Shown here one piece after another: positions 34,508 through 46,528 of a stretch of DNA of 64,000 bases. The notes beneath the pieces are model-generated. The model had not been told where the DNA came from and made no database searches. It saw only the letters and a program-made list of their open reading frames with translations. The DNA comes from Candidatus Tyloplasma litorale (GTDB taxonomy: Bacteria; Bacillota_I; Bacilli_A; Mycoplasmatales; Hepatoplasmataceae). The stretch spans positions 372,001 through 436,000 of the forward strand of contig AP027078.1 of the NCBI GenBank assembly GCA_027943885.1. The letters are read 5' to 3'. Position 1 is the first letter of the stretch; the number at the start of each line of letters is the position of its first letter. A program made the position numbers and the translations under genes.

Positions 34508-34533
34508 AAATAAAAAGACACTCGAAAGTGTCT
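34507..34533 (-). terminator. Terminator of the tRNA cluster
   Basis: Arms AGACACT and AGTGTCT with a TTCG tetraloop on the minus strand, followed by TTTTTATTTTAT. Confidence 0.88.
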
Positions 34534-34588
34534 ATATTTAAATATATATTAATATATACTTATTACATCAAAATTACAAATGTAACAA

Positions 34589-34675
34589 TGGTGCCCAGAG
34601 TGGGACTTGAACCCACACGCTACTGCTAGCAAGGGAGCTTAAATCCCTCGTGTCTACCAATTCCACCACCTGGGC
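34589..34675 (-). tRNA. tRNA-Leu(TAA)
   Basis: Type II tRNA with a long variable arm. Acceptor GCCCAGG pairs with the 3' strand, the anticodon loop reads ATTTAAGC (anticodon TAA), the T loop is GGTTCAAGTCC, and CCA is encoded. It is the last gene of the four-tRNA cluster. Confidence 0.96.
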
Positions 34676-34679
34676 TAAA

Positions 34680-34756
<77 letters not shown>

Positions 34757-34763
34757 TAATAAA

Positions 34764-34838
34764 TGGCTGGCCTGGGAGGATTCGAACCGCCGCATGACTG
34801 GACCAAAACCAGTTGCCTTACCGCTTGGCTACAGGCCA
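34764..34838 (-). tRNA. tRNA-Gln(TTG)
   Basis: Acceptor TGGCCTG pairs with CAGGCCA, anticodon stem-loop CTGGTTTTGGTCCAG (anticodon TTG), T loop GGTTCGAATCC, CCA encoded. The T-A first pair is typical of tRNA-Gln. Confidence 0.95.
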
Positions 34839-34842
34839 AAAA

Positions 34843-34928
34843 TGGTGGAGGGGGAGGGATTCGAACCCCCGAACCCGAAGGAACTGGTTTACAGCCAGTC
34901 GTGTTTAGCCAGACTTCACTACCCCTCC
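34843..34928 (-). tRNA. tRNA-Tyr(GTA)
   Basis: Type II tRNA with long variable arm. Acceptor GGAGGGG, anticodon stem-loop CTGGCTGTAAACCAG (anticodon GTA), T loop GGTTCGAATCC, CCA encoded. It is first in the cluster; a TATAAT (34933-34938) lies just upstream. Confidence 0.95.
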
Positions 34929-35035
34929 GTAAATTATATAATTATTTTTTTAGACACTTTGTTAATGTCCTAACTAATTATATAATAAAAAATATCTAAA
35001 TTAAATAAAAAAATAAATTATTTTTATTTAATTTA

Positions 35036-35752
35036 TTAATTAAATATTTCTTCATTATCAAAGTTAATTTCTTTAGTTTCAAAATTAGATTCAATAATTC
35101 CTTTTATTGTTAAAAAATATTTTCTTGCATCTTTTTTAGTTTTAGACACATCTATTTTATGATGAATTTCATTAGAGCTTTTTCTCATTTTATTTAAAAG
35201 ATCTTTATCTTTCAATGTTAGATAACGATTTTCAAAAAGTCATGCAATACCTTGCTCAAAATTAAAATTTTTTTCATTAAAAACTTTGTATTCTTCATTA
35301 ATTTTATATTTTTTATCACTAAAAATATTTTGACCATATTTTTTAGCTAAAGAATAACATAAATTAATTATAAATTTTCTACTTAAAAGAACAACAGCAG
35401 TAAAGCAATCATTTTTATAAGATTTATTTGTTTCATCTATCAAAATTCTTAAATTTTCAAATTCTTCCAAAATTCTTTCATTACTATTTAATTTTTGTAA
35501 ACATTCCTTAGGAATTTGAATAAAATTATCATTTTCTAAAGATCTTATTCTTAATTTAAGTTCTCTATTTTGCAAATCATTTATTCGATCTTTATTTCTA
35601 TTATTTCTTTGAATAAGATTTTTAATTTTAAATAATGATTTTTCATTGTTATTATTTTTTAAATCATTTATTAAATTATTTATTTCTAAATTATTTATTC
35701 TAATTTCATTTTCCAAAATAATTCAATTTTCAATATCTATTTTTTTAAACAT
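35036..35752 (-). CDS. DUF4145-like protein of the defense island
   Basis: A 238-aa protein. The N-terminal half is a coiled coil rich in Asn, Lys and Glu (repeated NLIN, LKNNNN). The C-terminal half has RKFIINLCYSLAKKYG, then EQGIAWLFENRYLTLKDKD and NKMRKSSNEIHHKID. This order (helix, loop, then an N-E-x-H-H pair) resembles DUF4145, a domain often found in restriction-modification and other defense operons. A TGA Trp is near the N-terminus (IENWII). It is the last gene of the SIR2-HerA-methyltransferase-endonuclease cluster; it may be an accessory factor. Confidence 0.6.
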
Positions 35753-35778
35753 ATATAAATAATTATAATAAATAAATT

Positions 35779-36504
35779 TTAAAAATTTAATAATTTATTT
35801 TTTTCTTCTTCATTTATAAAACTAATACTTATTTCACCATTGTGTTTTTTTTCATAAAAAATTGTAATTATTTTTTTATTTAATGAAATATTTTTTGAAT
35901 TCTCAATTAAATAAAAACTAGTAGGTTTTACATTAATATAGATTTTATTATTTTTATTTTCTTTTTCAATAATAATATCTATACCTTTAGATTCTTCTTC
36001 AGGATTACTTCTTCTTATTTTATAAGGTTTTTTGCCAAATTTATTTTTTTTAATTAAATATCAATAAATTATTTCTTCATATTGAAATCCTTGAAAATTT
36101 TGCAACATAAGAAATTTATCATATCAAATTTTAGCTAATTCATCCTTATTATCAATTATTTTTTGCATTGTTTCTATATGTTTATTTAAATATTCTTTTA
36201 ATCTTGAAAGACCATCATTGTAATTTTTTTCATAATTCTTCAAGTAATAAATTTCTCAATCTTTTCAATTGGGAAATTTATTATTTTCAATATAAAATTC
36301 TTTAATAAATTTAGGAACTATTTCTGACATTTGACCAACATACTTAGATCTTGTGGCACCTGCATTACTACTTATAATATTAAAAAATTGACTAGCATAT
36401 TTAGGTAGTTCAAAAGATTCAATTGTATCTAAATTATTTTCAATATATTTTTTTAAATCTTTTTGTGTTTTTTTATCTATTTTAATCTCATTATTCATAT
36501 TCAT
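35779..36504 (-). CDS. Type II restriction endonuclease, MjaI-like
   Basis: The 241-aa protein has NAGATRSKYVGQMSEIVPKF in its N-terminal third, a block like the one in MjaI-family endonucleases. Near the C-terminus is an apparent PD-(D/E)xK-type core: EEESKGIDIIIEK followed by KIYINVKPTSFY. MjaI cuts CTAG, but the specificity here is not established. Many TGA Trp codons lie in the middle (PNWKDWEIYY). It directly follows its presumed methyltransferase. A second ATG two codons in is an alternative start. Confidence 0.65.
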
Positions 36505-36514
36505 AAATTTTATA

Positions 36515-37516
36515 TTAATTATATTCTACTTCAAAAGTATCAATATCTTTTTTAACAATTTTGTTAATTTTATTAATTTTTATTTTTTGTTCTCATTTGG
36601 TTTTCACAATAAAATTATGATTTTCATTCATAAAATTTTCTTTACTTAAATTATTAGTTGCAAATTCTTTATGTTTATCCAAACGTCTATCAATAAATTC
36701 ATTAACTTGATTTTTGCATTTTAAAAATCTTTCTTTACTAAATTCTACAAAATCTTGCATTAAATCGACACCAATAGAATTTCTTTCTGTAGCAGCAGCA
36801 GCAATTGAAGTTGTTCCTGTTCCCATAAAAGGGTCTAAAACAACATCCCCCTTAATGGAAAACATATTTATCAATCTAAAAGGTAGTTCCAATGGATAAG
36901 CAGCATTACGTTTTCTTGACAGTCCTTTTATTTTTTGTTGTGTACCTGTTAGACCTGTTCAAATATCAGAAAATCATTTATTTCTTTCTTCTCAAAAAAA
37001 AGCAGATTCTTTTCTTATTTCTTCTTCTAATTTACTAAAATTTCTTTCACCTTTTCTAAAAATTAATATATGTTCATGTTCCAATGTTATATAAGCTTTT
37101 ACTGGATACATACCAGATCCTAAAAATTTATTAGGAGAATTTGAAGGTTTCGATCAAATAATACCAGGCAATTGTGTAAATCCATGCTCAATACATGAAT
37201 TTATTATTTTAGAAGAATTTGAATAAAGAAGAAATCCTTTTTCATTTCTTCTTGCTGCATCTCCAATATTAATTGCTAAAATCCCGCCTGGTTTAATAAC
37301 TCTATACATTTCCTTTCAAATTTCACTTAATATATTTGAAAATTCAATATAATCAAAATCCTCTGCTATGTTTTTAGATTCTTTTTCCAATATTCAATCT
37401 CACATTTTTATCATTGGATAAGGTGGAGAAGTCACAACTAAATTAATTGTTTCATTTTTAATTTGATTTATTTTACGTGAATCACTATTTATAAAAATAT
37501 GTTTTGTTTTATTCAT
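36515..37516 (-). CDS. DNA methyltransferase (TSPPY type)
   Basis: A 333-aa adenine-N6 or cytosine-N4 methyltransferase. The catalytic motif VTSPPYPM comes near the N-terminus, followed far downstream by the AdoMet-binding motif [13 protein letters not shown]; this order marks the beta class, which includes M.MjaI-type N4-cytosine enzymes. [15 protein letters not shown] is another typical segment. It pairs with the adjacent endonuclease in a type II restriction-modification system. TGA-coded Trp (KMWDWI, IIWSKP) interrupts a standard-code reading; only the last third would be seen. Confidence 0.88.
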
Positions 37517-37548
37517 ACTTAATAATTCTAGCATAAAATAAATGTATT

Positions 37549-39438
37549 TTAATCATTAAGTCAATTATCTAAAATAATATTTGAGCTTTTAGGTTTATCT
37601 TCTTTACTTAATTCATCAATCATAACTTTATAAATACCTTTAAAGTCTTTTCCCGATATCAAACATTCACCTGTTTTTAAATTGGAAATTTCTAAAATAT
37701 CATTTTCACTTAAAAAATTAGAAGATTTTCTAATTATATTTAAATCATTTTCACTTTTTAAATTATGAATAAACATATTATGAATTTGAGATAGAAATAT
37801 GCCCTCTATATCAGATGGTCTTTGAGAAGAGATTGTTAAAAAAATATTAAATTTTCTTCCTTCTCTAATTATTTCTTCAAAAACTTCTTTTGTATAATCA
37901 TTATAAGTATCATTTTTTATTTTTTTATCTGTTAAAAGATTATGTGCTTCATCTAATATAATAGGAAAAAATAATTCCTTATTTTTTCCATTTTTATTTT
38001 TTTTAGATAAATAATAAATATTTTTACAAAATATAGATGATACAATTTTTTTCAATTCTAAATCTAATTTAGATAAATCAATTACATTTATAATATTTTT
38101 AAATTCATTCAAAAAACCTAAATTTAAACTTTCTTTATATTCTAATTTTATTTTTTTATCTTTTAAATCAAGTATTTTTTTAGAAAATCTAATTACACAA
38201 GGTTCTATTCAATCTTTATTTGATTTTCAATAAATAAGGAAATACATTCATATAGAAATTTCTAGTGGAAAATCTTGCATAAATACATTTTCTAATTCAT
38301 TTTGTTCTTTTAATGGTATTTTTTCTAATATTAATTTCTTAAAATCTTCTGAAGACTTAATAATTTCATCATTAAATTTTTTTGTATGTGAATAATTTGC
38401 ATAAATTCCATCAATTCCTTTAATAAAATAAATAAAAAGATTTCTCATTTTTCTTAAATTTTCTTTTAATTTTGAATTTTCTTTTAATTTTGAATTTTCT
38501 TTTAATTTTGAATTTTCTTTTAATTTTGAATTTTCTTTTAATTTTGAATTTTCTTTTAATTTTGAATTTTCTATTAATTCTAAATTCTCATTTAATTTTT
38601 CTATTAAATTATTTATGTTTTCTCTTCTATCATTTATTTTTTTTATATCATTAAATATATTTGCTTCATTCTTAATAAATGACTGAAAAGTAGATTTATT
38701 TTCTCGATTTAATCAAGCAAAAAATGATTTAATAAATGGTTCTTGTGTTTGTTTTGTTGCATTAGATAATATTAAAAATGACTCAATATCTAAATTTAAA
38801 ATTAAATTTTCTTTATTTATTACTTCAAAATTCTTATATTCACCTGTTAAATCTAATAAAAAACCTTTTACATTATTTACATGTTCCTTTTTAAGTTCAT
38901 TTTTAAATGTTTTTCAAATTTTAGTTGTAGTATTAGATTTACCACTTCCCGTATTTCCAAAAACACCAATATGAGAAGAAAATATTTTAGATTCAATTTT
39001 AAATTCTATTTCTTGATCAGAAGAAGAAAATTTACCAATTTTATGATTTCCATTAAAATTACTATAAATTTGAGATATTTCTTTATTATTTAATAAAAAA
39101 ACTTTATTACTTATTCTAGGAAATAAATTTAATGTATTTTGAAATTCTGTATAATCTTTTAAAAACATCCCTCATTTTATAGCTTTACAAAATTTTTGAT
39201 TTTCATTTTTTTCTTTTGAATATTTTTTATATACTGCAATGATTTTATAAATCATATTTTTTTCATTATTTTTAACCAATACAAAATTGTTAATTGAAAA
39301 ATTTTGATAAACATGACCATCAAAGAAAATAGAATTTTGATTTTCAAAAATTTTATTTTGTTTTACTAAAATTGTTATCTCATTTCCAAAAACCTTAAAA
39401 ACAACACCTAAATATTCTCTATTAATTTTTGGGTTCAT
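37549..39438 (-). CDS. herA: HerA-family ATPase of a SIR2-HerA defense system
   Basis: A 629-aa ATPase with a small N-terminal beta-barrel, Walker [15 protein letters not shown] near residue 160, Walker [13 protein letters not shown] near 495, and [20 protein letters not shown] (sensor/arginine region). These are HerA/FtsK-type translocase features. HerA hexamers act with SIR2 or nuclease partners. The SIR2-like gene directly upstream overlaps its start by 17 bases. Residues 291-326 are six perfect copies of the hexapeptide KLKENS from an 18-bp DNA repeat, inside a predicted coiled coil. Several TGA codons encode Trp. Confidence 0.85.
38461..38586. repeat. 18-bp in-frame tandem repeat in herA
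   Basis: Six perfect copies of TTCTTTTAATTTTGAATT (plus strand) plus one degenerate copy. Each encodes KLKENS, so gain or loss changes coiled-coil length without a frameshift. Confidence 0.95.
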
Positions 39439-40381
39439 TTATTCTCTCTCAAACTCCCTCAAATATTTTCTTATTCTTCTCAAGTTTTTTTAAAATTGTT
39501 ATATCAGTTCCTTTTAAGTTTCGATATAAATTTTTTTCTTTTAAAAATTCTTTTTTATCATGTTTAGAACTTTCATTTTCAAATTTATCAGATCATAAAA
39601 ATAATATATTTATATTTCATTTGTTATTAAGTGAATCTTCTATTATATTATTAATATATTGATCATTATATCCATACCCAATAACAAAAAGAATAGAATT
39701 TTCATTGTTTAATAAATTATTTCTAAAAATTCTTATTTCTTCAAAAGAATTAAAATTAGATATAGTATTTTTATCAACAGAATTAATTCAAAAACCATAG
39801 CCATCAGTTTTTTTTATGTTTTCTATATCACCATGTGGTTTAAATAAATTTATTGTAGGAGTAGCTAAATTTGTATTTAAATCTATTTCCATTTTATTAA
39901 AATTTACAAATTTTTTATCTTCAGAAAATTTATTTAATCTTATAAAATTAGAACATTCCTTTAAAATTACTTGTTCAATAAAATTATCATAATTAGGAGT
40001 TAATATATTTATTTGATTTAATGAAAATTCATCATTTTTACCTTTTGTTTTACCATTAGAATTTTCTAAAATATATTGTATGTCTCTTAGTAAAAATTCA
40101 TAATATTCTTTTATTATTGATTCGTCTTCATTTATAGATAAATTTTTTTTTATTTTTTCAAGATCAATTAATCCTTCATCAACTTTTTTATTTTTGAAAA
40201 AATCCTTTTTATTTTCCAAATCTGCTGTTGTGATTTCTTTTTTAAATAAAGAAGAAATACCTGATCCAATTATAAAATTAATATTATAGTCAAATAAATA
40301 AATTAAATTATCTTTTAATTTATTTGATAATTCTGAATTTTCTTTATTCTTGTTTTCATCATTTTCTTTTGATTCTGACAT
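39422..40381 (-). CDS. SIR2-like NAD-binding protein of a SIR2-HerA defense system
   Basis: The 319-aa protein has the SIR2 core: NFIIGSGISSLF near residue 35 (NAD-binding loop), NILTPNYDNFIE near 126, FKPHGDIE near 180 with the catalytic-position His, and FVIGYGYNDQYI near 232. Defense SIR2 proteins deplete NAD during phage infection; that is known for the family and not shown here. The N-terminal 20 residues are charged and low-complexity. The frame runs through TGA Trp codons and ends inside herA. A TAGGAG site precedes the ATG. Confidence 0.82.
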
Positions 40382-40430
40382 ATGTTTTACTCCTATAAAT
40401 TTAAGTTAATTTTACATTAAATTTAATAAA

Positions 40431-40470
40431 AATAAAAAACATCCTTTTATAAAAAGGATGTTTTTTATTT
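40431..40470 (-). terminator. Strong terminator between fba and the SIR2 gene
   Basis: Arms AAATAAAAAACATCCTTTT and its complement surround a 3-base loop; T-runs occur on both strands. Confidence 0.9.
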
Positions 40471-40483
40471 TAAATTATTATAA

Positions 40484-41344
40484 TCAATTTTTATCCACAG
40501 CTTTAACTGCTTTTATTTTAGAAATTGCAATTGCCTTAGCATAATCAATTCCTTGTCTATTAATTTTTCTTAAATCATATGCTTCTGGATGTTTTTCCAT
40601 ATAATCCATCACACCTTTAATAATTCCTTGTTTTAATTCAGAATCAATGTTAACTTTAACAACTCCATTACCAACAGCTTCAGTAATTTGTTCTAATGGA
40701 ACACCTGTTCCACCATGTAAGACTAATGGAACATTAGTTTGGGCATAAACTTCTTTAATTAATTCTTGATTAATATGTGGTTCTTTTGTGTAAAACCCAT
40801 GTGAAGTTCCACAAGCTATCGCTAACATATCAACACCACCATTGGTTTGTTTAATAAAGTTAATTGCATCTTCTACAGAAGTATATGTTGAACCTTCATC
40901 TTCAACATCATCTTCTTTTCCACCAATTTTTCCTAATTCAGCTTCAATAGATAAATTTAAATTATTTTCTCTAACCATAGCAATTACTTGATTTGTAATT
41001 TTAACATTTTCATCAAAAGATAATGGAGATCCATCAATCATTAATGATGTATAACCTAATTCAATAGCTTTTTGGTGATATTTAGTATCTCTCCCATGAT
41101 CTAAATGTAAAGCAACTGGAATTGTTGCATCTTTAGCTAATGAAATAACAATTGCAGCCAATTGAGCATGACCTGCATATTCTATTCCTCCTTGTGTTGT
41201 TTGGATAATCACAGGGGAATTTGTTTCTGTTGCAGCTTCAATGGCTGCAATCGCACCTTCAAGGTTAACAATTCCAAAGGCTGGAATTGCATATTTACCT
41301 TCAAGAGCATGTTTAATTAATTCTTTTCCACTTACTAATGGCAT
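40484..41344 (-). CDS. fba: Class II fructose/tagatose-bisphosphate aldolase
   Basis: A 286-aa zinc aldolase that cleaves fructose-1,6-bisphosphate (Fba) or tagatose-1,6-bisphosphate (GatY/KbaY). It has the zinc-ligand HLDHG, SLMIDGSPLSFDENVK, EAELGKIGGKEDD, the His-containing ACGTSHGFY and LVLHGGTGVP. It is the only aldolase in the window, so it is probably glycolytic. Its place right after lacA-lacB, and resemblance to GatY, suggest that it may also take tagatose-1,6-bisphosphate. It ends the five-gene sugar operon with a strong terminator. Confidence 0.9.
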   Translation of the reverse strand: MPLVSGKELIKHALEGKYAIPAFGIVNLEGAIAAIEAATETNSPVIIQTTQGGIEYAGHAQLAAIVISLAKDATIPVALHLDHGRDTKYHQKAIELGYTSLMIDGSPLSFDENVKITNQVIAMVRENNLNLSIEAELGKIGGKEDDVEDEGSTYTSVEDAINFIKQTNGGVDMLAIACGTSHGFYTKEPHINQELIKEVYAQTNVPLVLHGGTGVPLEQITEAVGNGVVKVNIDSELKQGIIKGVMDYMEKHPEAYDLRKINRQGIDYAKAIAISKIKAVKAVDKN

Positions 41345-41408
41345 AATTTATCCTCTTTTCAATTTTATAAATTAATTATAAAATAATAATCAATTTTAAA
41401 CTCTACTA

Positions 41409-41918
41409 TTAATCGTGATATTCACCTTTATCTCATTTATCTAGTTGTTTTTTAAAGTAAACATTTTTGTTAGCTTCTTCTGGAATAATTCCATCAAGAT
41501 AATCAACTAATTCTTGATCGCCTTTAAATTCTGTTTTTCTAAAAATATCAATTGCTTCTTCAATGATGCCTGGGCCAGTAATTCTACCTCCAAAGGCAAT
41601 AATATTAGCATTGTATTGTTCTCTAGCTTTTCTAGCTGTATATAAGTCTCTAACTAAAGCAACTCTTGCTCCTTTTACTTTTTGAGCAGAATTAGAAATT
41701 CCAACTCCTGTTCCGCAAATAACAACTCCAAAATCAAAGTTATTATTAACAACTTCTTCAGCTACTCTTTTACCAAAAATAGGATAGTGAGTTCTTACAG
41801 TGTCATATGTACCACAATCAACAACATCATGGCCTTGGGAAATTAAATAATTTTTAATTTGGTTTTTTATTGGAGTGACAATATGATCACAACCAATAGC
41901 AATTCTTTTTCTTTCCAT
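41409..41918 (-). CDS. lacB: Galactose-6-phosphate isomerase subunit LacB
   Basis: A 169-aa protein of the LacAB/RpiB family. It begins KRIAIGCDHIVTPIKNQI, and has DCGTYDTVRTHYP, the active-site VVICGTGVGISNSA, ARVALVRD and GGRITGPGI. With LacA it converts galactose-6-phosphate to tagatose-6-phosphate. A TGA codon near the end encodes Trp (KWDKGEYHD), which extends the protein past a standard-code reading. It lies 25 bases after lacA. RpiB (ribose-5-phosphate isomerase) is the main alternative, less likely with LacA beside it. Confidence 0.88.
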
Positions 41919-41943
41919 ATTTTGTTCTCCTTCTTATTTGTTG

Positions 41944-42381
41944 TTATGCCATTTCATCTAGCATGTCAATTCTTACCATATGACGACCAGCAGCAAATTT
42001 TTCTTCAACAAATAATTTGATAATTGCTTTAATTTGGTGAATATGAGAAATATTTCCACCTAAAGCAATTCCAACTGCTCCATTATGTTCTCTAGTCATA
42101 TGTGAAGAGTGTTCATCTGAAATTTGAGCACAAATCATTCCTTTAACTTTAGCAGCTGCAGCAAAACCTAATCCACCTGTTTCATCTATTAAAATTAATG
42201 AATTTTTATATCTATCATCTTCAACAATTTTTTTAGAAAGTTCAACAGCTTTTTTAATATAACTTAAATTATCATTTTCAATAATTAATTCAACATTAAC
42301 ATTTAATTCATTTTGCATATATTCATTTAATTCAATGGAATATTTTTCAAATATTTCAGTTGATAATATATAATATTTCAT
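41944..42381 (-). CDS. lacA: Galactose-6-phosphate isomerase subunit LacA
   Basis: A 145-aa protein, the usual length. The C-terminus AAGRHMVRIDMLDEMA is the hallmark of LacA. Also seen are IDETGGLGFAAAAKVKGM, SDEHSSHMTREHNGA and IALGGNISH. The cysteine of the RpiB active site is replaced, as normal in LacA. It works with LacB. It has AAAGGAGAAAA before the start and lies 90 bases after the ROK kinase gene. Confidence 0.88.
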   Translation of the reverse strand: MKYYILSTEIFEKYSIELNEYMQNELNVNVELIIENDNLSYIKKAVELSKKIVEDDRYKNSLILIDETGGLGFAAAAKVKGMICAQISDEHSSHMTREHNGAVGIALGGNISHIHQIKAIIKLFVEEKFAAGRHMVRIDMLDEMA

Positions 42382-42471
42382 ATTTTTCTCCTTTAATTTT
42401 GTTTATTTAATTCCATTAGGAATAAAAACTAATCACTATAATTTTAAAAATATAGTAATTAGTTAATATTT

Positions 42472-43452
42472 TTAATAGAATATTTTTTTATTAGCTTTTT
42501 TCATTCCAGCATATGCTGCACCATAAAGTCCAGCATCATTACCAACAATGCAAAGATCTAATTTAGTAGTATCACTAATAAATTTATGGACAAATCTTTC
42601 ATATACTGGTTGAAGGTATTCAATTAGTGTTGGATTATGGTGAGCTAATCCTCCACCTAATAAGATTTTGGCAGGATTTAGAGCCATTGCAACAGTTGCA
42701 CAAACTCTACCTCCATATTCAGCAAATTCTTCAGCTGCTTTAATAGCTATTTCATCACCTGCTCTTACACCTTCTCAAATTGCAAATCCATCTTCTTCTA
42801 AAACACTTGTTTCAATATCAGGATTTGCATCTCTATGTTTTCTAAAGAAATTAACTAAACCTGTTGCTGAGAAAACTGGTTCAGCACATTCAGGTAATCC
42901 ACAAGTACATTGGAATTGTGGATTCATAACTTGAATAGGTATATGTCCAAATTCCCCTGCAGTTCCTGCTGATCCCATATAAAGTTCTCCATTTAGGAAT
43001 AAACCAGCACCATTTCCTGTTCCTAATGTGATGAATACAAAGTCATCTAAATCTTTACCAGCACCAATGAATTTTTCACCTAATGCAGCAACATCACAAT
43101 CATTATGAACAGCTATTGGAAGATCTCATCATTTATTTAAAATACTTTTAATATCATAATTTCTTCAACCAATATTTCCTGAGAATTTAACTGTTCCATC
43201 AAGAGCAGCAAATCCTGGTATTCCGATTCCCATTGCAATTGGATTTAAATCTTTAAATTCCTCTTTTTGAAGTCTTGCTTTAAATTCTCTAGTTATTTCT
43301 TCAGGGATTTTACTTCCAGTTCCAGAGAGATTAGTTTTAATTTCTCATCTATCTAACATTAATCCTTGAACATTTATTAAAGCTAGTTTAATATTTGTTC
43401 CACCAATGTCAGCAGCTAATAGAATTTCATTACTTTGTTCTCTATTACTCAT
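42472..43452 (-). CDS. ROK-family sugar kinase (probable glucokinase)
   Basis: A 326-aa kinase with the phosphate loop LLAADIGGTNIKLALI, catalytic-region VHNDCDVAALGE, GTGNGAGLFLNGELY, AGEFGHIPI and the ROK zinc motif CTCGLPECAEP. ROK kinases phosphorylate glucose, fructose or N-acetylmannosamine; glucose is most likely here as an entry to the glycolytic enzymes nearby. Several TGA codons encode Trp. It is the second gene of the pnuC-like/ROK/lacA/lacB/fba operon. Confidence 0.87.
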
Positions 43453-43496
43453 GAAATTTTCTCCTTTACTTAATTATATTTTTATATTTTTAATCT

Positions 43497-44522
43497 TTAT
43501 TCTACTGGAGCAACATAAGGTTTACCAGCTTTAATTCTTTGTGCTGATTTTTTGTTTTGAACAACTCAATAGAATAATGGTAATAGGTTTGATAAGAATA
43601 ATAGAATGTTTTGAACAATCATTATTACATTACCTGATTTAATAAACACTGTAATCATGCAAATTTCTGCAAATTCTCACATTAATCAGCATAATCATGT
43701 TTTTCTAATCATTAAGATTAAACCAGCAATTTGGAATACTCCACCTGCTAAATCAATTCAAGGTGAACTATCTCAAATTACACCACCAGTTTTAATTGAA
43801 ACAACCCCTGCACCATCATCTGTGAATTCATAGAATGTATGATCTTTAGAAAATGCAGTGTCTGTTAATAATAACATCCCAACAACAAAGAATATTGCTA
43901 ATGCTAAGATTGTTATTCCTAAGAATTGATAATCTAATTCTGATGCATAAGGATCAACACCTTGTTCTTCTTTAGCATCTTTTTTATCTCATTCAAAATA
44001 TCTAATTTGAGCTAGAATTAACCCTGCAACTTGTGTTAAGGCAATTCATCAAATTCCGTATATTATATCAATGATTAATAGTAAGAACATTGATATTTGG
44101 TTAAATCAAATAAATTTTTTAGAAAATTTTGTTACAAATATATTTGAAATAAATTGGAATACTGATGCAACTAATGATGCAAATAATAGTATTCAACCTA
44201 ATGCATATCAAGCTGAAGATTTAGTAACATCAGCAACTGCTCCATTTGCTGATCCTGCAGAACCTTCAATAACAGCCCCGGCATTACCATTAACAGTATG
44301 ACCAAAGAAAGTTTGGTTTGTGAAATCTGAACCCATACCAAATAATATAATATTGATTACTGCCATAACTAATAAAATTATGATAAAGTAAATCAATGGA
44401 TATACTGCTTTGTCTTCTGAATTTCACTCTTTGAATTTAAAAAATTTAGACATGTCAACAAAAGAATCTCTTTTAGGAACTTTTTTTTGACTTTTGTTTT
44501 TAATTTCTTGAACTTCCGACAT
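43497..44522 (-). CDS. PnuC-like membrane transporter
   Basis: A 341-aa polytopic membrane protein with about seven hydrophobic segments and many aromatic residues (IYGIWWIALTQ, TWLCWLMWEFAEI, SNLLPLFYWVVQNKK). The pattern of a cytoplasmic N-terminus with a W-x-x-x-D/E motif (FKEWNSEDK), and two halves with Trp-rich helices, resembles PnuC transporters of nicotinamide riboside/mononucleotide. Many Trp codons are TGA, so the gene is almost invisible with the standard code. A Gly/Ala-rich loop follows the first helix. As first gene of a sugar operon it could instead be a sugar transporter. Confidence 0.45.
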
Positions 44523-44727
44523 ATTTATTCTCCTCCTTTAAATTATTAATATTAATATTTTTAATCACATTTATATCTAAAAATTAATATAAATAAATAC
44601 AAATGTAATTAACTTAATTATGATACTAAAACCTTACGAAATGGAAAAAAAAATCAAATATAATATAAAAAAAATAATAGATATATTTTTATATTTTTAT
44701 ATTAAAAAAATACAAAAGAAGAGTATG

Positions 44728-44755
44728 AAAAAACATGAATTACTTCATGTTTTTT
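44728..44755 (-). terminator. Intrinsic terminator after the Dam-DpnII locus
   Basis: Arms AAAAAACATGAA and TTCATGTTTTTT form a 12-bp stem nine bases past the stop codon. Confidence 0.88.
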
Positions 44756-44763
44756 AAAATAAA

Positions 44764-46421
<1,658 letters not shown>

Positions 46422-46486
46422 AATACAATTATTGATCAAAATAGTAAATTTTGGATCTCTTAATTATAATAATTTAAATAAAAAAT

Positions 46487-46516
46487 AAAGAACGTTAATT
46501 TAAATTAACTTTCTTT
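46487..46516 (-). terminator. Terminator after the 399-aa repeat protein gene
   Basis: An 8-bp GTTAATTT palindrome with flanking AAAGAA/TTCTTT arms, followed by TTTATTTTTTATTT on the minus strand. Confidence 0.75.
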
Positions 46517-46528
46517 AATATAAATTTT

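Noticed and set aside
34763-34999. Plus-strand open frame across the tRNA genes
   Set aside because: It is only the complement of four tRNA genes with clear cloverleaf features.
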